From Actimicrobium sp047621345 (GTDB lineage: Bacteria > Pseudomonadota > Gammaproteobacteria > Burkholderiales > Burkholderiaceae_D), in assembly GCA_047621345.1 (NCBI GenBank), contig JBLHLW010000054.1, positions 1 through 30,731 of the forward strand: a DNA stretch of 30,731 bases. Direction: 5' to 3'. The translations under genes and the position numbers were made by a program. Positions 1 through 8,397 of the stretch are shown here, piece after piece. The notes under the pieces are model-generated. The model saw only the letters and a list, made by a program, of their open reading frames with translations, was not told where the DNA came from and did no database searches. Position 1 is the stretch's first letter. Each line of letters starts with the position of its first letter.

Positions 1-311
1 TGTACGCGGTCATAAAAACCGGTGGCAAGCAATACAAAGTTGTCGCTGGTGAAAAATTTAAAGTAGAACAGATACCGGCAGACATAGGTTCCGAAATCAC
101 CATTGATCAAGTGCTCGCAGTGGGCTCTGGCGAAACCATTAAATTTGGTGCGCCCTTGGTTGAAGGTGCTACGGTCCTGGTGACGGTTTTGTCGCACGGT
201 CGACACGACAAGGTAAAGATTTTCAAGATGCGCCGTCGTAAGCATTACCAGAAGCATCAAGGCCATCGTCAGAACTATACCGAGTTGCAAATCGTCTCGA
301 TCAACGGCTAA
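1..311 (+). CDS. rplU: 50S ribosomal protein L21 (lacks only the first base)
   Basis: L21 is a large-subunit protein that binds 23S rRNA. The window opens on the second base of what is presumably the ATG, so the visible reading starts at Tyr2 (YAVIKTGGKQYKV) and ends at TAA. The complete protein would be 103 residues, the usual length for L21. The C-terminal basic stretch KMRRRKHYQKHQGHRQ is the typical L21 RNA-binding signature. It is followed 43 bases later by rpmA, the standard rplU-rpmA pair. The promoter lies outside the window. A shorter internal methionine reading exists but would discard the conserved N-terminus, so it is not used. Confidence 0.97.
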   Translation, partial: YAVIKTGGKQYKVVAGEKFKVEQIPADIGSEITIDQVLAVGSGETIKFGAPLVEGATVLVTVLSHGRHDKVKIFKMRRRKHYQKHQGHRQNYTELQIVSING

Positions 312-354
312 TCCAGCTACGTTGATCAGATAACCAGAATCCAAGGAGTTTGAA

Positions 355-612
355 ATGGCACATAAAAAAGGCGGCGGCACTACGCGCAATGGTCGTGACT
401 CGGAATCAAAACGCTTAGGCGTCAAGGTTTACGGCGGCCAGGCTATCAATGCAGGCGGCATCATCATTCGCCAGCGTGGTACCAAGACTCATCCTGGTGA
501 AAATGTCGGCATGGGCAAGGATCACACCTTGTTCGCACTGATCCCAGGCAAAGTTCAATTTTTGGTCAAGGGTGCTACCCAGCGCCAGTTCGTAACTGTC
601 GTTCCTGCTTAA
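355..612 (+). CDS. rpmA: 50S ribosomal protein L27
   Basis: L27 is a small basic large-subunit protein whose N-terminal tail reaches toward the peptidyl-transferase centre. The 85-residue product begins MAHKKGGGTTRNGRDSESK and contains GGQAINAGGIIIRQRGTKTHPGENVGMGKDHTLFA in two conserved blocks, both diagnostic for L27. Length fits the family (E. coli 85). An AAGGAG ribosome site sits 8 to 10 bases before the ATG. It is co-oriented with rplU upstream and obgE downstream, with a terminator-like hairpin between it and obgE. Confidence 0.98.
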   Translation: MAHKKGGGTTRNGRDSESKRLGVKVYGGQAINAGGIIIRQRGTKTHPGENVGMGKDHTLFALIPGKVQFLVKGATQRQFVTVVPA

Positions 613-663
613 TTTCTAAGCAGTAGCATCCAGCATCACGCAAGGCGCAAGCCTTCAATCAAG

Positions 664-690
664 AGGCTCTGCCAGCGGTAGAGCCTTTTT
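664..690 (+). terminator. Intrinsic terminator after rpmA
   Basis: A 7-bp perfect stem, AGGCTCT (664-670) and AGAGCCT (680-686), with a 9-base loop runs into a T-tract (686-690). It separates the ribosomal protein pair from obgE, which starts at 709. Because the three genes are usually co-transcribed, it may act as a partial terminator that lowers obgE expression relative to rplU-rpmA. Confidence 0.8.
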
Positions 691-708
691 AGTTTATGGC
701 GGGACATC

Positions 709-1815
709 ATGAAGTTTATCGACGAAGCAAAAATCGAAGTCATTGCTGGTGACGGCGGCAACGGCGTCGCCTCCTTTTGTCGGGAAAAGTTCAGGCCGTT
801 TGGCGGCCCAGACGGTGGTGACGGTGGTAAAGGCGGCACCATTTGGGCAGTCGCGGATCGCAATATCAATACGCTGGTCGACTACCGTTTTTCCAAAATG
901 CACAAAGCGCGCAACGGCGAAAATGGCCGCGGTGCAGATTGTTACGGCAAGGGTGCAGATGATATTTTGCTGCGCATGCCAGTTGGTACCCTGATCATCG
1001 ATCACGTCAATGGCGAAGTCATCGCCGACATGACCGAGCACGGTCAGCAAGCGATGCTCGCCAAAGGGGGCGAGGGCGGCTGGGGTAACATTCATTTCAA
1101 GACATCGACAAATCGTGCGCCACGTCAAAAAGGCGACGGCAAGGAAGGCGAGCGACGCGAACTGCGGCTCGAGTTGAAAGTGCTGGCTGATGTGGGCTTG
1201 CTCGGTATGCCCAATGCCGGTAAGTCGACGTTCATTTCGGCGGTATCGAATGCGCGTCCAAAGATTGCCGACTATCCGTTCACGACGTTGCACCCGAATC
1301 TCGGCGTGGTCCGTGTCAGTCACGAAAAGAGTTTTGTGATTGCCGATATTCCGGGTTTGATCGAAGGTGCGGCCGAGGGTGCTGGGCTGGGTATCCAGTT
1401 CCTGCGGCATTTGCAGCGCACTCGCGTGCTGTTGCACATCGTCGACCTGGCACCCTTCGACACGGTTGATCCAGTCAAGGAAGCCAAGGCGATCGTCAAG
1501 GAACTCAAGAAATACGATGAGGCGTTGTTCGACAAGCCACGTTGGCTGGTTCTCAACAAGCTCGACGTCGTGCCGGAAGAAGAGCGCAAGAAGCGTGTCA
1601 AGGACTTCGTCAAGCGCTTTGGCTGGAAGGGCCCGACCTTCGAAATTTCGGCGCTGAACCATGATGGTTGTCCGGAATTGGTTATTGCGATCTACAATTA
1701 TCTTGCCGAACAGCGTGCGCTTGAATATCGCGCTGAAGAGACGCAGATGTCTGAAGAAGCGCGCCAGATCGTGTCGATCGATCCGGACGATCCACGTTTC
1801 AAGGTCATGGATTGA
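709..1815 (+). CDS. obgE: Obg family GTPase ObgE/CgtA
   Basis: Essential GTPase that associates with the 50S subunit and links ribosome maturation to growth state. The 368-residue product has the N-terminal glycine-rich Obg fold (residues 1-158, with GDGGNG, GGPDGGDGGKGG and KGGEGGWGN), then the G domain: G1 GMPNAGKST (166-174), G3 DIPGLIEG (213-220), G4 NKLD (283-286) and G5 SAL near 314. There is no long C-terminal extension beyond the G domain, and the tail is acidic as in proteobacterial homologues. The start is set by the canonical MKFIDEAKI N-terminus. The gene lies downstream of rplU-rpmA as in most bacteria and is closed by its own terminator. Confidence 0.98.
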   Translation: MKFIDEAKIEVIAGDGGNGVASFCREKFRPFGGPDGGDGGKGGTIWAVADRNINTLVDYRFSKMHKARNGENGRGADCYGKGADDILLRMPVGTLIIDHVNGEVIADMTEHGQQAMLAKGGEGGWGNIHFKTSTNRAPRQKGDGKEGERRELRLELKVLADVGLLGMPNAGKSTFISAVSNARPKIADYPFTTLHPNLGVVRVSHEKSFVIADIPGLIEGAAEGAGLGIQFLRHLQRTRVLLHIVDLAPFDTVDPVKEAKAIVKELKKYDEALFDKPRWLVLNKLDVVPEEERKKRVKDFVKRFGWKGPTFEISALNHDGCPELVIAIYNYLAEQRALEYRAEETQMSEEARQIVSIDPDDPRFKVMD

Positions 1816-1833
1816 GTTTCAGGACTATCCCCG

Positions 1834-1859
1834 GCGCGAGTTGTTCTCGCGCTTTTTTT
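1834..1859 (+). terminator. Intrinsic terminator after obgE
   Basis: GCGCGAG (1834-1840), loop TTGTT, CTCGCGC (1846-1852), then seven T residues (1853-1859). This is a textbook rho-independent terminator 18 bases after the obgE stop, so proB probably has its own promoter in the short stretch before 1897 or depends on read-through. Confidence 0.9.
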
Positions 1860-1896
1860 ACGCCTGCAGGCTGGGTGTTTTTTTGAACGATGCCCG

Positions 1897-3033
1897 ATGA
1901 CAGCAACAACACAACCGCAATCACTGGTCCAGCAAGCCAAGCGCTTGATCATTAAGGTGGGTTCCTCCCTGGTCACCAACGATGGCAAGGGACTGGATCA
2001 TGCCGCCATTGCTAACTGGGCGGCGCAAATTGCGCAATTACGCGCACTTGGCAAAGAGGTGGTGCTCGTGAGTTCGGGTGCGATCGCCGAAGGCATGCAG
2101 CGTCTGGGTTTCGATAAGCGACCGACGGGTATTCACGAGTTGCAAGCCTGCGCCGCGGTCGGCCAGATGGGGCTCGCGCAAGTCTATGAAACTAGTTTTC
2201 GCGCACACGGCCTCGGTACTGCGCAAGTACTACTGACCCATGCCGACCTGGCCCATCGGGAGCGCTACCTGAATGCCCGCTCGACGTTGTTCACGTTATT
2301 GCGTTTCGGTGTGGTGCCGGTCATCAATGAAAACGATACCGTGGTCACTGATGAGATCAAGGTCGGCGACAACGACACGCTGGGTGCGCTAGTGGCGAAC
2401 TTGATCGAGGGCGATGTCCTGATTATTCTGACGGACCAGCGCGGTCTCTACACAGCGGATCCGCGCAAGGACCCGCTCGCAAGTTTCGTCGAACACGGCG
2501 AAGCTGGTGACTTTGCGCTAGAAGCGATGGCTGGTGGCGCGGGCAGCAACATTGGCAGCGGCGGCATGCTGACCAAGATACTGGCGGCACGACGTGCGGC
2601 GACATCCGGCGCGCATACGGTCATCGCCTCCGGGCGTGAAGACAACGTACTGGTGCGATTGGCAGCAGGAGAATCGATCGGTACCCAATTACGCGCACAA
2701 ACGGCGCAACTGACCGCGCGCAAGCAGTGGATGGCCGATCATTTGCAAACCGCAGGCAAGGTGGTACTTGATGACGGTGCCGTCAAGAAATTGACTAATG
2801 AAGGCAAGTCGTTGCTGTCGATTGGTGTCGTCGCCGTCAGCGGTGAGTTTGGTCGTGGTGAAGTGATCACTTGCGTCGACCAGAGCGGCAAACCTATTGC
2901 GCGTGGATTGACCAATTACACCAGTGCAGAGGCGCGCCGCATCATGCGGCGACCTTCTTCCGAGATTCTGTCTATCTTGGGATTTGTTGAGCAGCCAGAG
3001 TTGATTCACCGCGACAACATGGTGCTGCTGTAA
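1897..3033 (+). CDS. proB: Glutamate 5-kinase with C-terminal PUA domain
   Basis: Catalyses ATP-dependent phosphorylation of L-glutamate, the first and feedback-inhibited step of proline synthesis, in the cytoplasm. The product is 378 residues (E. coli 367). The amino-acid-kinase domain begins with KRLIIKVGSSLVTN near residue 15 and includes VSSGAI, NENDTVVTDEIKVGDNDTL and ILTDQRGLYTADPR. A PUA domain follows from about residue 285 (VVLDDGAVKKLTNEGKSLL and the GRG-containing stretch). No proA lies nearby, but obgE-proB adjacency is common in betaproteobacteria. The ATG at 1897 gives a short polar leader before the kinase fold. It converges on the CNP1-like gene with only 15 bases between stops. 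Confidence 0.96.
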   Translation: MTATTQPQSLVQQAKRLIIKVGSSLVTNDGKGLDHAAIANWAAQIAQLRALGKEVVLVSSGAIAEGMQRLGFDKRPTGIHELQACAAVGQMGLAQVYETSFRAHGLGTAQVLLTHADLAHRERYLNARSTLFTLLRFGVVPVINENDTVVTDEIKVGDNDTLGALVANLIEGDVLIILTDQRGLYTADPRKDPLASFVEHGEAGDFALEAMAGGAGSNIGSGGMLTKILAARRAATSGAHTVIASGREDNVLVRLAAGESIGTQLRAQTAQLTARKQWMADHLQTAGKVVLDDGAVKKLTNEGKSLLSIGVVAVSGEFGRGEVITCVDQSGKPIARGLTNYTSAEARRIMRRPSSEILSILGFVEQPELIHRDNMVLL

Positions 3034-3048
3034 TGACCGCTACCCAGT

Positions 3049-3600
3049 TTATTGCGCGAGATGCTGGAGCATGGTTTTTCCTGACTTCAGGCGCTTGACA
3101 ATATCGCCGGCTTTGCCGGCAACAGTACTGCCATCACAAAAATAATCTTGCGCCAGTGCCGCGTGCCGACGGTTGGCCGCGTTGCCGCTGATCGGCACCC
3201 ATTGGTCATTGCGCGAGCGAGACCAACTGCCATCGTTGAGGCCGAAGGCATATAGCTTTTTTTCCAGAGATGTACAGCGCAGTCCCTCGTAACTGATGTT
3301 GAGGGCGCCGCTGCTGCTGCGCGCTACCAGGACATACCGGATGACACCATCGGCACCCACGGTCAGCGAGTCGGGGGCGACTGAGAACGTCTGCGTTGCA
3401 GTCGCACTGACATCAAACGGAAGCAGGGTTGTCATATCCGGCATTTTTGGTAGCTTGACTGCAATTTCTTGCCAGGTTTTGCCGGTATCGTCGAATTCTT
3501 CGTCGAAGTTTATTTGCGCGTTTGCGCCGCTATGCGCCAGCAGCACAACGACCGCCGCGGCGATCGTTGCGCCGCGGCGCCAGTGGTGGTTCATGGTCAT
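3049..3600 (-). CDS. CNP1-like family exported protein
   Basis: About 183 residues, with an N-terminal signal peptide (basic MTMNHHWRRG, then a hydrophobic AAAVVVLLA core and probable cleavage after SGANA). The mature part starts with the acidic INFDEEFDDTGKTWQEI and contains a VLVARSSSGALNISYEG segment and a Cys pair (GLRCTSL and DYFCDG), matching my memory of the CNP1-like family (uncharacterised betaproteobacterial secreted protein). Function is unknown. Start choice is uncertain: in-frame ATGs lie at 3594, 3600, 3615 and 3657, and none has a clear Shine-Dalgarno sequence. I prefer 3600 because it keeps the signal peptide compact and follows the rppH stop by a few bases, suggesting translational coupling. 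Confidence 0.8.
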   Translation of the reverse strand: MTMNHHWRRGATIAAAVVVLLAHSGANAQINFDEEFDDTGKTWQEIAVKLPKMPDMTTLLPFDVSATATQTFSVAPDSLTVGADGVIRYVLVARSSSGALNISYEGLRCTSLEKKLYAFGLNDGSWSRSRNDQWVPISGNAANRRHAALAQDYFCDGSTVAGKAGDIVKRLKSGKTMLQHLAQ

Positions 3601-3607
3601 GTCGACA

Positions 3608-4192
3608 TCATTCATGGTCAGGAGGTTGGGGCGTGCAGTGCGTCTCGTGCGGGTCACTGTCGGCAGTCACATCCAGTCGCTGGTGACGGTGTGGTGGCCG
3701 TGCTTGCAAGTCTGCTAACGGGCGTGACAAATAGCGCGACAATTCCTGCAGCGCACGTTGGTACACATCCCGCTTGAACTCGATCACGACATCTAGCGGA
3801 ACCCAGTATTCGTGCCAGCGCCACGCATCGAATTCGGGATGGCTGGTCAGGCGCAGATTGACATCGCAGTCGCGGCCCACCATCCGCAGCAAAAACCAGA
3901 TCTGTTTTTGACCGCGATAGTGGCCCCGAATGTCGCGCTTGATAAAGCGATCAGGCACTTCGTAGCGTAGCCAGTCGCGTGTGCGACCGACTATCTTGAC
4001 ATGCTCGGCACGTAGCCCGATTTCTTCTTCGAGTTCGCGGAACATGGCCTGCTCGGGTGTTTCGCCGTATTTGATTCCGCCCTGGGGGAATTGCCACGAG
4101 TGCTCTCGAACCCGTTTTCCCCACCACACCTCATTGTGGGTGTTGAGCAGAATGATGCCGACGTTCGGGCGAAAGCCTTCACGATCAAGCAT
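3608..4192 (-). CDS. rppH: RNA pyrophosphohydrolase (Nudix)
   Basis: RppH removes pyrophosphate from the 5' triphosphate of mRNAs, starting 5'-end-dependent decay. The 194-residue product begins MLDREGFRPNVGIILLN, typical for RppH/NudH, and carries the full Nudix box G-x5-E-x7-REUxEExGU at residues 38-60 (GGIKYGE then RELEEEIGL). Conserved WQFPQGG and the DWLRYEVP and GQKQIWFLLR stretches support RppH over other Nudix hydrolases. It is slightly longer than E. coli RppH (176) because of a His/Pro-rich tail (PPHRHQRLD). It is divergent from proS with 208 bases between them, the usual betaproteobacterial pairing. Confidence 0.95.
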   Translation of the reverse strand: MLDREGFRPNVGIILLNTHNEVWWGKRVREHSWQFPQGGIKYGETPEQAMFRELEEEIGLRAEHVKIVGRTRDWLRYEVPDRFIKRDIRGHYRGQKQIWFLLRMVGRDCDVNLRLTSHPEFDAWRWHEYWVPLDVVIEFKRDVYQRALQELSRYLSRPLADLQARPPHRHQRLDVTADSDPHETHCTPQPPDHE

Positions 4193-4400
4193 TAGTGCAC
4201 CTCAAAACTTTCTGCGGTCCGGTACGCCGGTCTCTGATTCGCGCCATCTGCGCTTAAGAAAAATTGTCTGCCACGGCGTTGCTGCGGCAGTCGATCAACT
4301 CAAATGCTGCCTAATGTGCGAAGAGTGGGCGCATCGGCCAACTAATCCTTTAAAATTGGAACTGATTATAACCCTCTCTTTTTAAAAAGAATTCATCGTC

Positions 4401-6137
4401 ATGCGCGCCTCCCGATTTTTTATTTCCACCCTTAAAGAAGCTCCTGCCGACGCCGAAATCGTCAGCCATCAATTGATGATGCGAGCCGGCATGATCAAGC
4501 GACTCGGTTCCGGCATCTATACCTATATGCCGATGGGACTGCGTGTGATCCGCAAGGTCGAAGCGATCGTGCGCGAAGAAATGAACCGTGCTGGCGCAGT
4601 TGAGTTGCTGATGCCGGTCGTCCAGCCTGCCGAACTGTGGCAAGAGACGGGGCGCTGGCAAGAATACGGTGCCGAGCTAATGCGGGTGAAAGACCGCCAC
4701 GGTCGTGATTTCATCATCCAGCCAACCTCAGAAGAAGTCATCACCGACATTGCCCGTACCGAGATCAAGTCGTATCGGCAGTTGCCGGTCAACTTCTATC
4801 ATGTCCAGACCAAGTTCCGCGACGAGCGTCGGCCGCGTTTTGGCTTGATGCGTGGTCGTGAATTCACGATGAAGGATGCCTATTCGTTCGACCGCGATCC
4901 GGCTGGCATGAAGCAGTCCTACCAGATCATGTTTGATGCCTATGTGCGGATCTTCACGCGTTTTGGTCTGGGTTTCCGCCCGGTGGCTGCTGATAACGGC
5001 GCCATCGGTGGTTCCGGTTCGCACGAATTCCATGTCATTGCCGACACCGGTGAAGATGCGATCGTCTATTGCCCGACCTCCGATTACGCCGCCAACATGG
5101 AAGCGGCCGAAGCCGCCCCGATCGCAACACCGCGCGCTGCGCCGGCGCAGGAGTTGGCCAAGACCGCGACCCCCGGCAAGGCCAAGTGTGAAGACGTTGC
5201 CGCGTTACTGGCAGTGCCACTGCAACAGACCGTCAAATCACTCGTCCTGACGGTGGATACGGAAACTGATGGTGTCATCATCGACAAGCAAGTCTGGCTG
5301 CTATTGCTGCGCGGTGACCATGACCTCAACGAAATCAAGGCCAGCAAAGTGCCCGGTTTGGCCGGTTACCGCTTTTCAACCGAAGCGGAAATCATCGAAT
5401 ACTTTGGTACCCCGCCTGGCTATCTCGGTCCTATCAATACCGTCAAGCCGGTCCATGTCGTGGCTGACTTTAGCGTCGCGCACATGCATGACTTCATTTG
5501 TGGTGCCAATGCGATCGACTTCCATTTCACGGGTGTCAATTGGGGACGTGACTTGCCGGAGCCAGTTAGTTTCGATCTGCGCAATGTCGTTGCTGGCGAT
5601 GCGTCGCCGGATGGCAAGGGTGTGCTGGCGATCCAGCGTGGCATTGAGGTTGGCCATGTTTTTCAGCTCGGAACGCGGTACTCCGAAGACATGAAGGCGA
5701 CTTTTCTCGATGAAAACGGCAAGCCGCAGTTGCTGCAAATGGGCTGTTACGGTATTGGTGTCACACGTATTTTGGGTGCCGCTATCGAACAGAATTTCGA
5801 TGACAAGGGCATTATCTGGCCGGTCTCGATTGCGCCATTCGAAATCGTGCTGTGTCCGATGGGCTACGATCGTAACGAAGCCGTCAAGGCTGCCGCAGAT
5901 ACGTTGTTGGCGGACTTGCTGGCGGCTGGCGTAGACGCCATTCTTGATGACCGTGGCGAGCGTCCGGGCGCGATGTTCGCAGACTGGGAGTTGATCGGCG
6001 TACCGCACCGTATCGTCATTGGAGACCGTGGTCTCAAGGACGGCAAGCTCGAATATCAGGGTCGGCGCGACACGGCTGCGACGGCGGTTGATCTGGCCGA
6101 TGTCGTGACTTTTGTCCGGGCACGCTTGTCGGACTAA
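4401..6137 (+). CDS. proS: Prolyl-tRNA synthetase (bacterial type with editing domain)
   Basis: Charges tRNA-Pro in the cytoplasm and edits mischarged Ala-tRNA-Pro. The 578-residue product (E. coli 572) starts MRASRFFISTLKEAPADAE. Class II motif 1 region GSGIYTYMPMGLRV, motif 2 region FRDERRPRFGLMRGREFTMKDAYSFD (in two adjoining conserved pieces) and motif 3 GCYGIGVTRILGAAIEQ are all visible. The YbaK-like editing insertion occupies roughly residues 225-390 (with LLRGDHDLNEIKASK and GPINTVKPVHVVAD). A C-terminal anticodon-binding domain with LLAAGVDAILDDRGERPG follows. It is transcribed divergently from rppH. An A/T-rich stretch around 4350-4395 is the likely promoter zone but no box is clear. 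Confidence 0.97.
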   Translation: MRASRFFISTLKEAPADAEIVSHQLMMRAGMIKRLGSGIYTYMPMGLRVIRKVEAIVREEMNRAGAVELLMPVVQPAELWQETGRWQEYGAELMRVKDRHGRDFIIQPTSEEVITDIARTEIKSYRQLPVNFYHVQTKFRDERRPRFGLMRGREFTMKDAYSFDRDPAGMKQSYQIMFDAYVRIFTRFGLGFRPVAADNGAIGGSGSHEFHVIADTGEDAIVYCPTSDYAANMEAAEAAPIATPRAAPAQELAKTATPGKAKCEDVAALLAVPLQQTVKSLVLTVDTETDGVIIDKQVWLLLLRGDHDLNEIKASKVPGLAGYRFSTEAEIIEYFGTPPGYLGPINTVKPVHVVADFSVAHMHDFICGANAIDFHFTGVNWGRDLPEPVSFDLRNVVAGDASPDGKGVLAIQRGIEVGHVFQLGTRYSEDMKATFLDENGKPQLLQMGCYGIGVTRILGAAIEQNFDDKGIIWPVSIAPFEIVLCPMGYDRNEAVKAAADTLLADLLAAGVDAILDDRGERPGAMFADWELIGVPHRIVIGDRGLKDGKLEYQGRRDTAATAVDLADVVTFVRARLSD

Positions 6138-6169
6138 GTCGAGGGCCGGTCAGTGGAACGTTCTGATCT

Positions 6170-6205
6170 GCGATACCACTTACCGACGTTGGGAGGTGGT
6201 ATCGC
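6170..6205. repeat. 10-bp perfect inverted repeat between proS and the lytic transglycosylase gene
   Basis: GCGATACCAC (6170-6179) and GTGGTATCGC (6196-6205) are perfect complements separated by 16 bases. No T-tract follows, so it is not a standard intrinsic terminator on the plus strand. It may be an operator, an RNA stem protecting the proS 3' end, or a factor-dependent terminator. Confidence 0.7.
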
Positions 6206-6241
6206 GAGGGAAGTTCGATGGCGTTCAAATACGGAGAAAAG

Positions 6242-6847
6242 ATGAAAATAATTCTGAAATTGCTAGTACTGGCACTGCTGCTGATGGCTGGCAGCGCCCG
6301 CGCAGGCAACCAGAAAGAAGAAGCGATGGCCGATTCGGTGCGACTCGCGTTGTCGCATACCATCACCGCATCAGGTCCAATGAAAGTACGCTTCGCTGAC
6401 ATTCAGGATCGTATTCAGTACCTGTCCTGGTTGGGCGAGATGTCCGAGCGTCTGAAAAAGAAATTGCCCGACGTGCAAGTACGTCTCGAGTTCCTTGAAA
6501 CGGTCTGGTACGAAGCCCGGCGCGCAGGTCTCGACCCGGCCATGGTGCTCGGACTGATTCAGGTTGAATCGGCTTTTCGCAAATATGCGGTGTCGCCGGT
6601 TGGTGCACACGGTTACATGCAAGTCATGCCGTTCTGGTCGCGCGTGATCGGCGACAGTGATCGCAGCAAGCTGTTCAACATGCAGGCCAACCTGCGCTAT
6701 GGCTGTTCAATTCTGCGCATGTATGTCGACATGGAACGTGGCGATCTGTACCTCGCCTTGGGCCGTTACAACGGCAGTCGCGGTCGACCCGAATACCCCA
6801 ACGCCGTGCTGTCCGCCTGGCAAAAATGGAAATTCAAGAGCGTCTGA
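6242..6847 (+). CDS. Small periplasmic lytic transglycosylase (SLT family)
   Basis: Predicted peptidoglycan-cleaving enzyme that forms 1,6-anhydro-muramyl ends. The 201-residue product has a signal peptide (MKIILKLLVLALLLMAGSARA) and, after a helical spacer, an SLT domain at about residues 95-185. The catalytic glutamate is probably E109 in IQVESAFRKYAVSPVGAHG. Other hallmarks are GYMQVMPFW (124-132), an NLRYGCSILRMY helix and LGRYNGSRG. The start at 6242 is chosen over an in-frame ATG at 6218 because GGAGA lies at proper spacing and the signal peptide then begins at residue 1. Position after proS matches many Burkholderiales. Substrate and partner are not determinable. Confidence 0.9.
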   Translation: MKIILKLLVLALLLMAGSARAGNQKEEAMADSVRLALSHTITASGPMKVRFADIQDRIQYLSWLGEMSERLKKKLPDVQVRLEFLETVWYEARRAGLDPAMVLGLIQVESAFRKYAVSPVGAHGYMQVMPFWSRVIGDSDRSKLFNMQANLRYGCSILRMYVDMERGDLYLALGRYNGSRGRPEYPNAVLSAWQKWKFKSV

Positions 6848-6874
6848 GGTAACCAGCGATCCCGTCTTTTCGGA

Positions 6875-6892
6875 TCGTCATCAAGCTGTCAC
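6875..6892 (+). promoter_or_regulatory. Pho-box-like PhoB site with -10 element upstream of alkaline phosphatase
   Basis: TCGTCATCAAGCTGTCAC resembles the 18-bp Pho box (two CTGTCAT-type 7-mers with a 4-base spacer). By eye about 13 of 17 informative positions agree, and the second half CTGTCAC is perfect. A plausible -10 element, TAAACT (6903-6908), begins 10 bases after the box, the spacing usual in PhoB-activated promoters where the box replaces -35. The downstream gene is an alkaline phosphatase with its ATG at 6933. Confidence 0.6.
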
Positions 6893-6932
6893 ACCTGCTG
6901 CATAAACTCTCCATTTTTAACAGGAGTGAACC

Positions 6933-8372
6933 ATGCGCATTCGTTTGATTGGCTTGCTGATTGCCTCGGTCTGGGGCCTTTCCGCTTGCGGAACATCGGC
7001 AACATCCACTATCGCCCCCCCTAAAAATGTGATCCTCTTCCTTGGCGACGGCTATGGCATGGTGCCGATGACTGCCGCGCGCATTTATGCCGTGGGCGAA
7101 GATGGCGAGCTAACCATAGACCAGTTTCCGGAGACCGCCTTCGTCAAGACTTATTCGAATGACGCCCAAGTTACCGACAGCGCACCGTCGATGGCGGCCT
7201 ACATGACGGGTGTCAAAACCAATAATGAAGTCATTTCCTCTAGCGCTGATACCCATCCGACTGATGCCAATGGTAAAGCCTATCTGAGCGGTGCCGACAG
7301 TACCTGTCCTGCCACCGGCAACGGGTCCGCAGTGACGACGTTGCTCGAACTGGCCAAGGCTGCCGGTCGCGGCACAGCCGTCGTGACGACGACCCGCGTC
7401 ACGCATGCCACACCAGCAGCAACTTACGCACATGTCTGTCATCGCGATGCGGAGAACACGATCGCCGCGCAACTGGTGCCAGGCGGCGCAGGTTATAACG
7501 CCGCATTGGGCGCTGACGGTGTCGATGTTGTGCTTGGTGGTGGATGGCAAAATTTTCAGGCCAAAGGAGCGGCAACCGGTTCGGCGCGCAGCGACACCAG
7601 AGACCTGACTGCCGAAATGAAAGCCAAGGGATACACCTACATCACCGACAAGGCCGGTCTCGATGGTGTGCCAGCTACCGCCACCAAATTGCTGGGACTG
7701 TTCACGGCAAGTCACATGAATTTCGACATCGATCGTGACCCAGCCAAAGAGCCTAGTCTCGCCCAGATGGCCGGCAAGGCGTTCGATATCGTGTCGAAAA
7801 ACCAGAAAGGTTATTTCATGATGGTCGAGGGTGGACGGATTGATCAGGCTCTGCACCCGACACTGGCCCGCAAGGCGCTGCAAGATGCCAAGGCCTTCGA
7901 CGAAGCGATCAATGCCACCATTGCCAAGGTACGCCTGACCGACCCGACACTGGCCAATACACTGATCATCGTCACTGCCGATCACGACCACACGATGGTC
8001 ATGAATGGCTATGCGGCACTGACCGGCAAGACCACCGACACCAATCCCGGCATTCTGGGCTTGATGCGTGCTTATACCGATCCAAGCAAGCCTGCCAAAG
8101 ACATCGACGGCAAGCCCTTCACCTCACTCGTCTTTGGTAATGGCGAAAACCGCGTGCAAGCCAATCGCAGCACGATGGCGGATCTGACCGATGCATTGGT
8201 CTACGACAAAAACTACCACCAGGAAGCAGCCGTACGCATGCCGGCCGGCGGTGAAACGCACGGCGGTGCCGATGTGTTCCTCGGTGCAATGGGTCTCGGC
8301 GCCGAGTCGTTCCACGGCACGCTCGACAACACACAGGTCTTTACGCTGATGAAATCAGCGGCCGGACTTTGA
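6933..8372 (+). CDS. Alkaline phosphatase, lipoprotein form
   Basis: Phosphomonoesterase releasing phosphate from organic esters outside the cytoplasmic membrane. The 479-residue product has a lipoprotein signal peptide ending in lipobox LSAC (Cys19), so it is probably membrane-anchored. Alkaline phosphatase hallmarks: metal-binding FLGDG (37-41), nucleophile motif TDSAPSMAAYMTG (Ser86 by analogy with the DSAAS motif of PhoA), MMVEGGRIDQALH, VTADHDHT and C-terminal GGETHGGADV. An AACAGGAG ribosome site precedes the ATG. It is followed 25 bases later by a paralogue, and the pair is probably one operon under the Pho-like site at 6875. Exact substrate preference is unknown. Confidence 0.93.
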   Translation: MRIRLIGLLIASVWGLSACGTSATSTIAPPKNVILFLGDGYGMVPMTAARIYAVGEDGELTIDQFPETAFVKTYSNDAQVTDSAPSMAAYMTGVKTNNEVISSSADTHPTDANGKAYLSGADSTCPATGNGSAVTTLLELAKAAGRGTAVVTTTRVTHATPAATYAHVCHRDAENTIAAQLVPGGAGYNAALGADGVDVVLGGGWQNFQAKGAATGSARSDTRDLTAEMKAKGYTYITDKAGLDGVPATATKLLGLFTASHMNFDIDRDPAKEPSLAQMAGKAFDIVSKNQKGYFMMVEGGRIDQALHPTLARKALQDAKAFDEAINATIAKVRLTDPTLANTLIIVTADHDHTMVMNGYAALTGKTTDTNPGILGLMRAYTDPSKPAKDIDGKPFTSLVFGNGENRVQANRSTMADLTDALVYDKNYHQEAAVRMPAGGETHGGADVFLGAMGLGAESFHGTLDNTQVFTLMKSAAGL

Positions 8373-8397
8373 TCACGACATCACGGAGAACAACAAC

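Noticed and set aside
694..1662. Minus-strand open frame of 322 codons opposite obgE
   Set aside because: ObgE on the plus strand is unmistakable, and the antisense product shows no domain.
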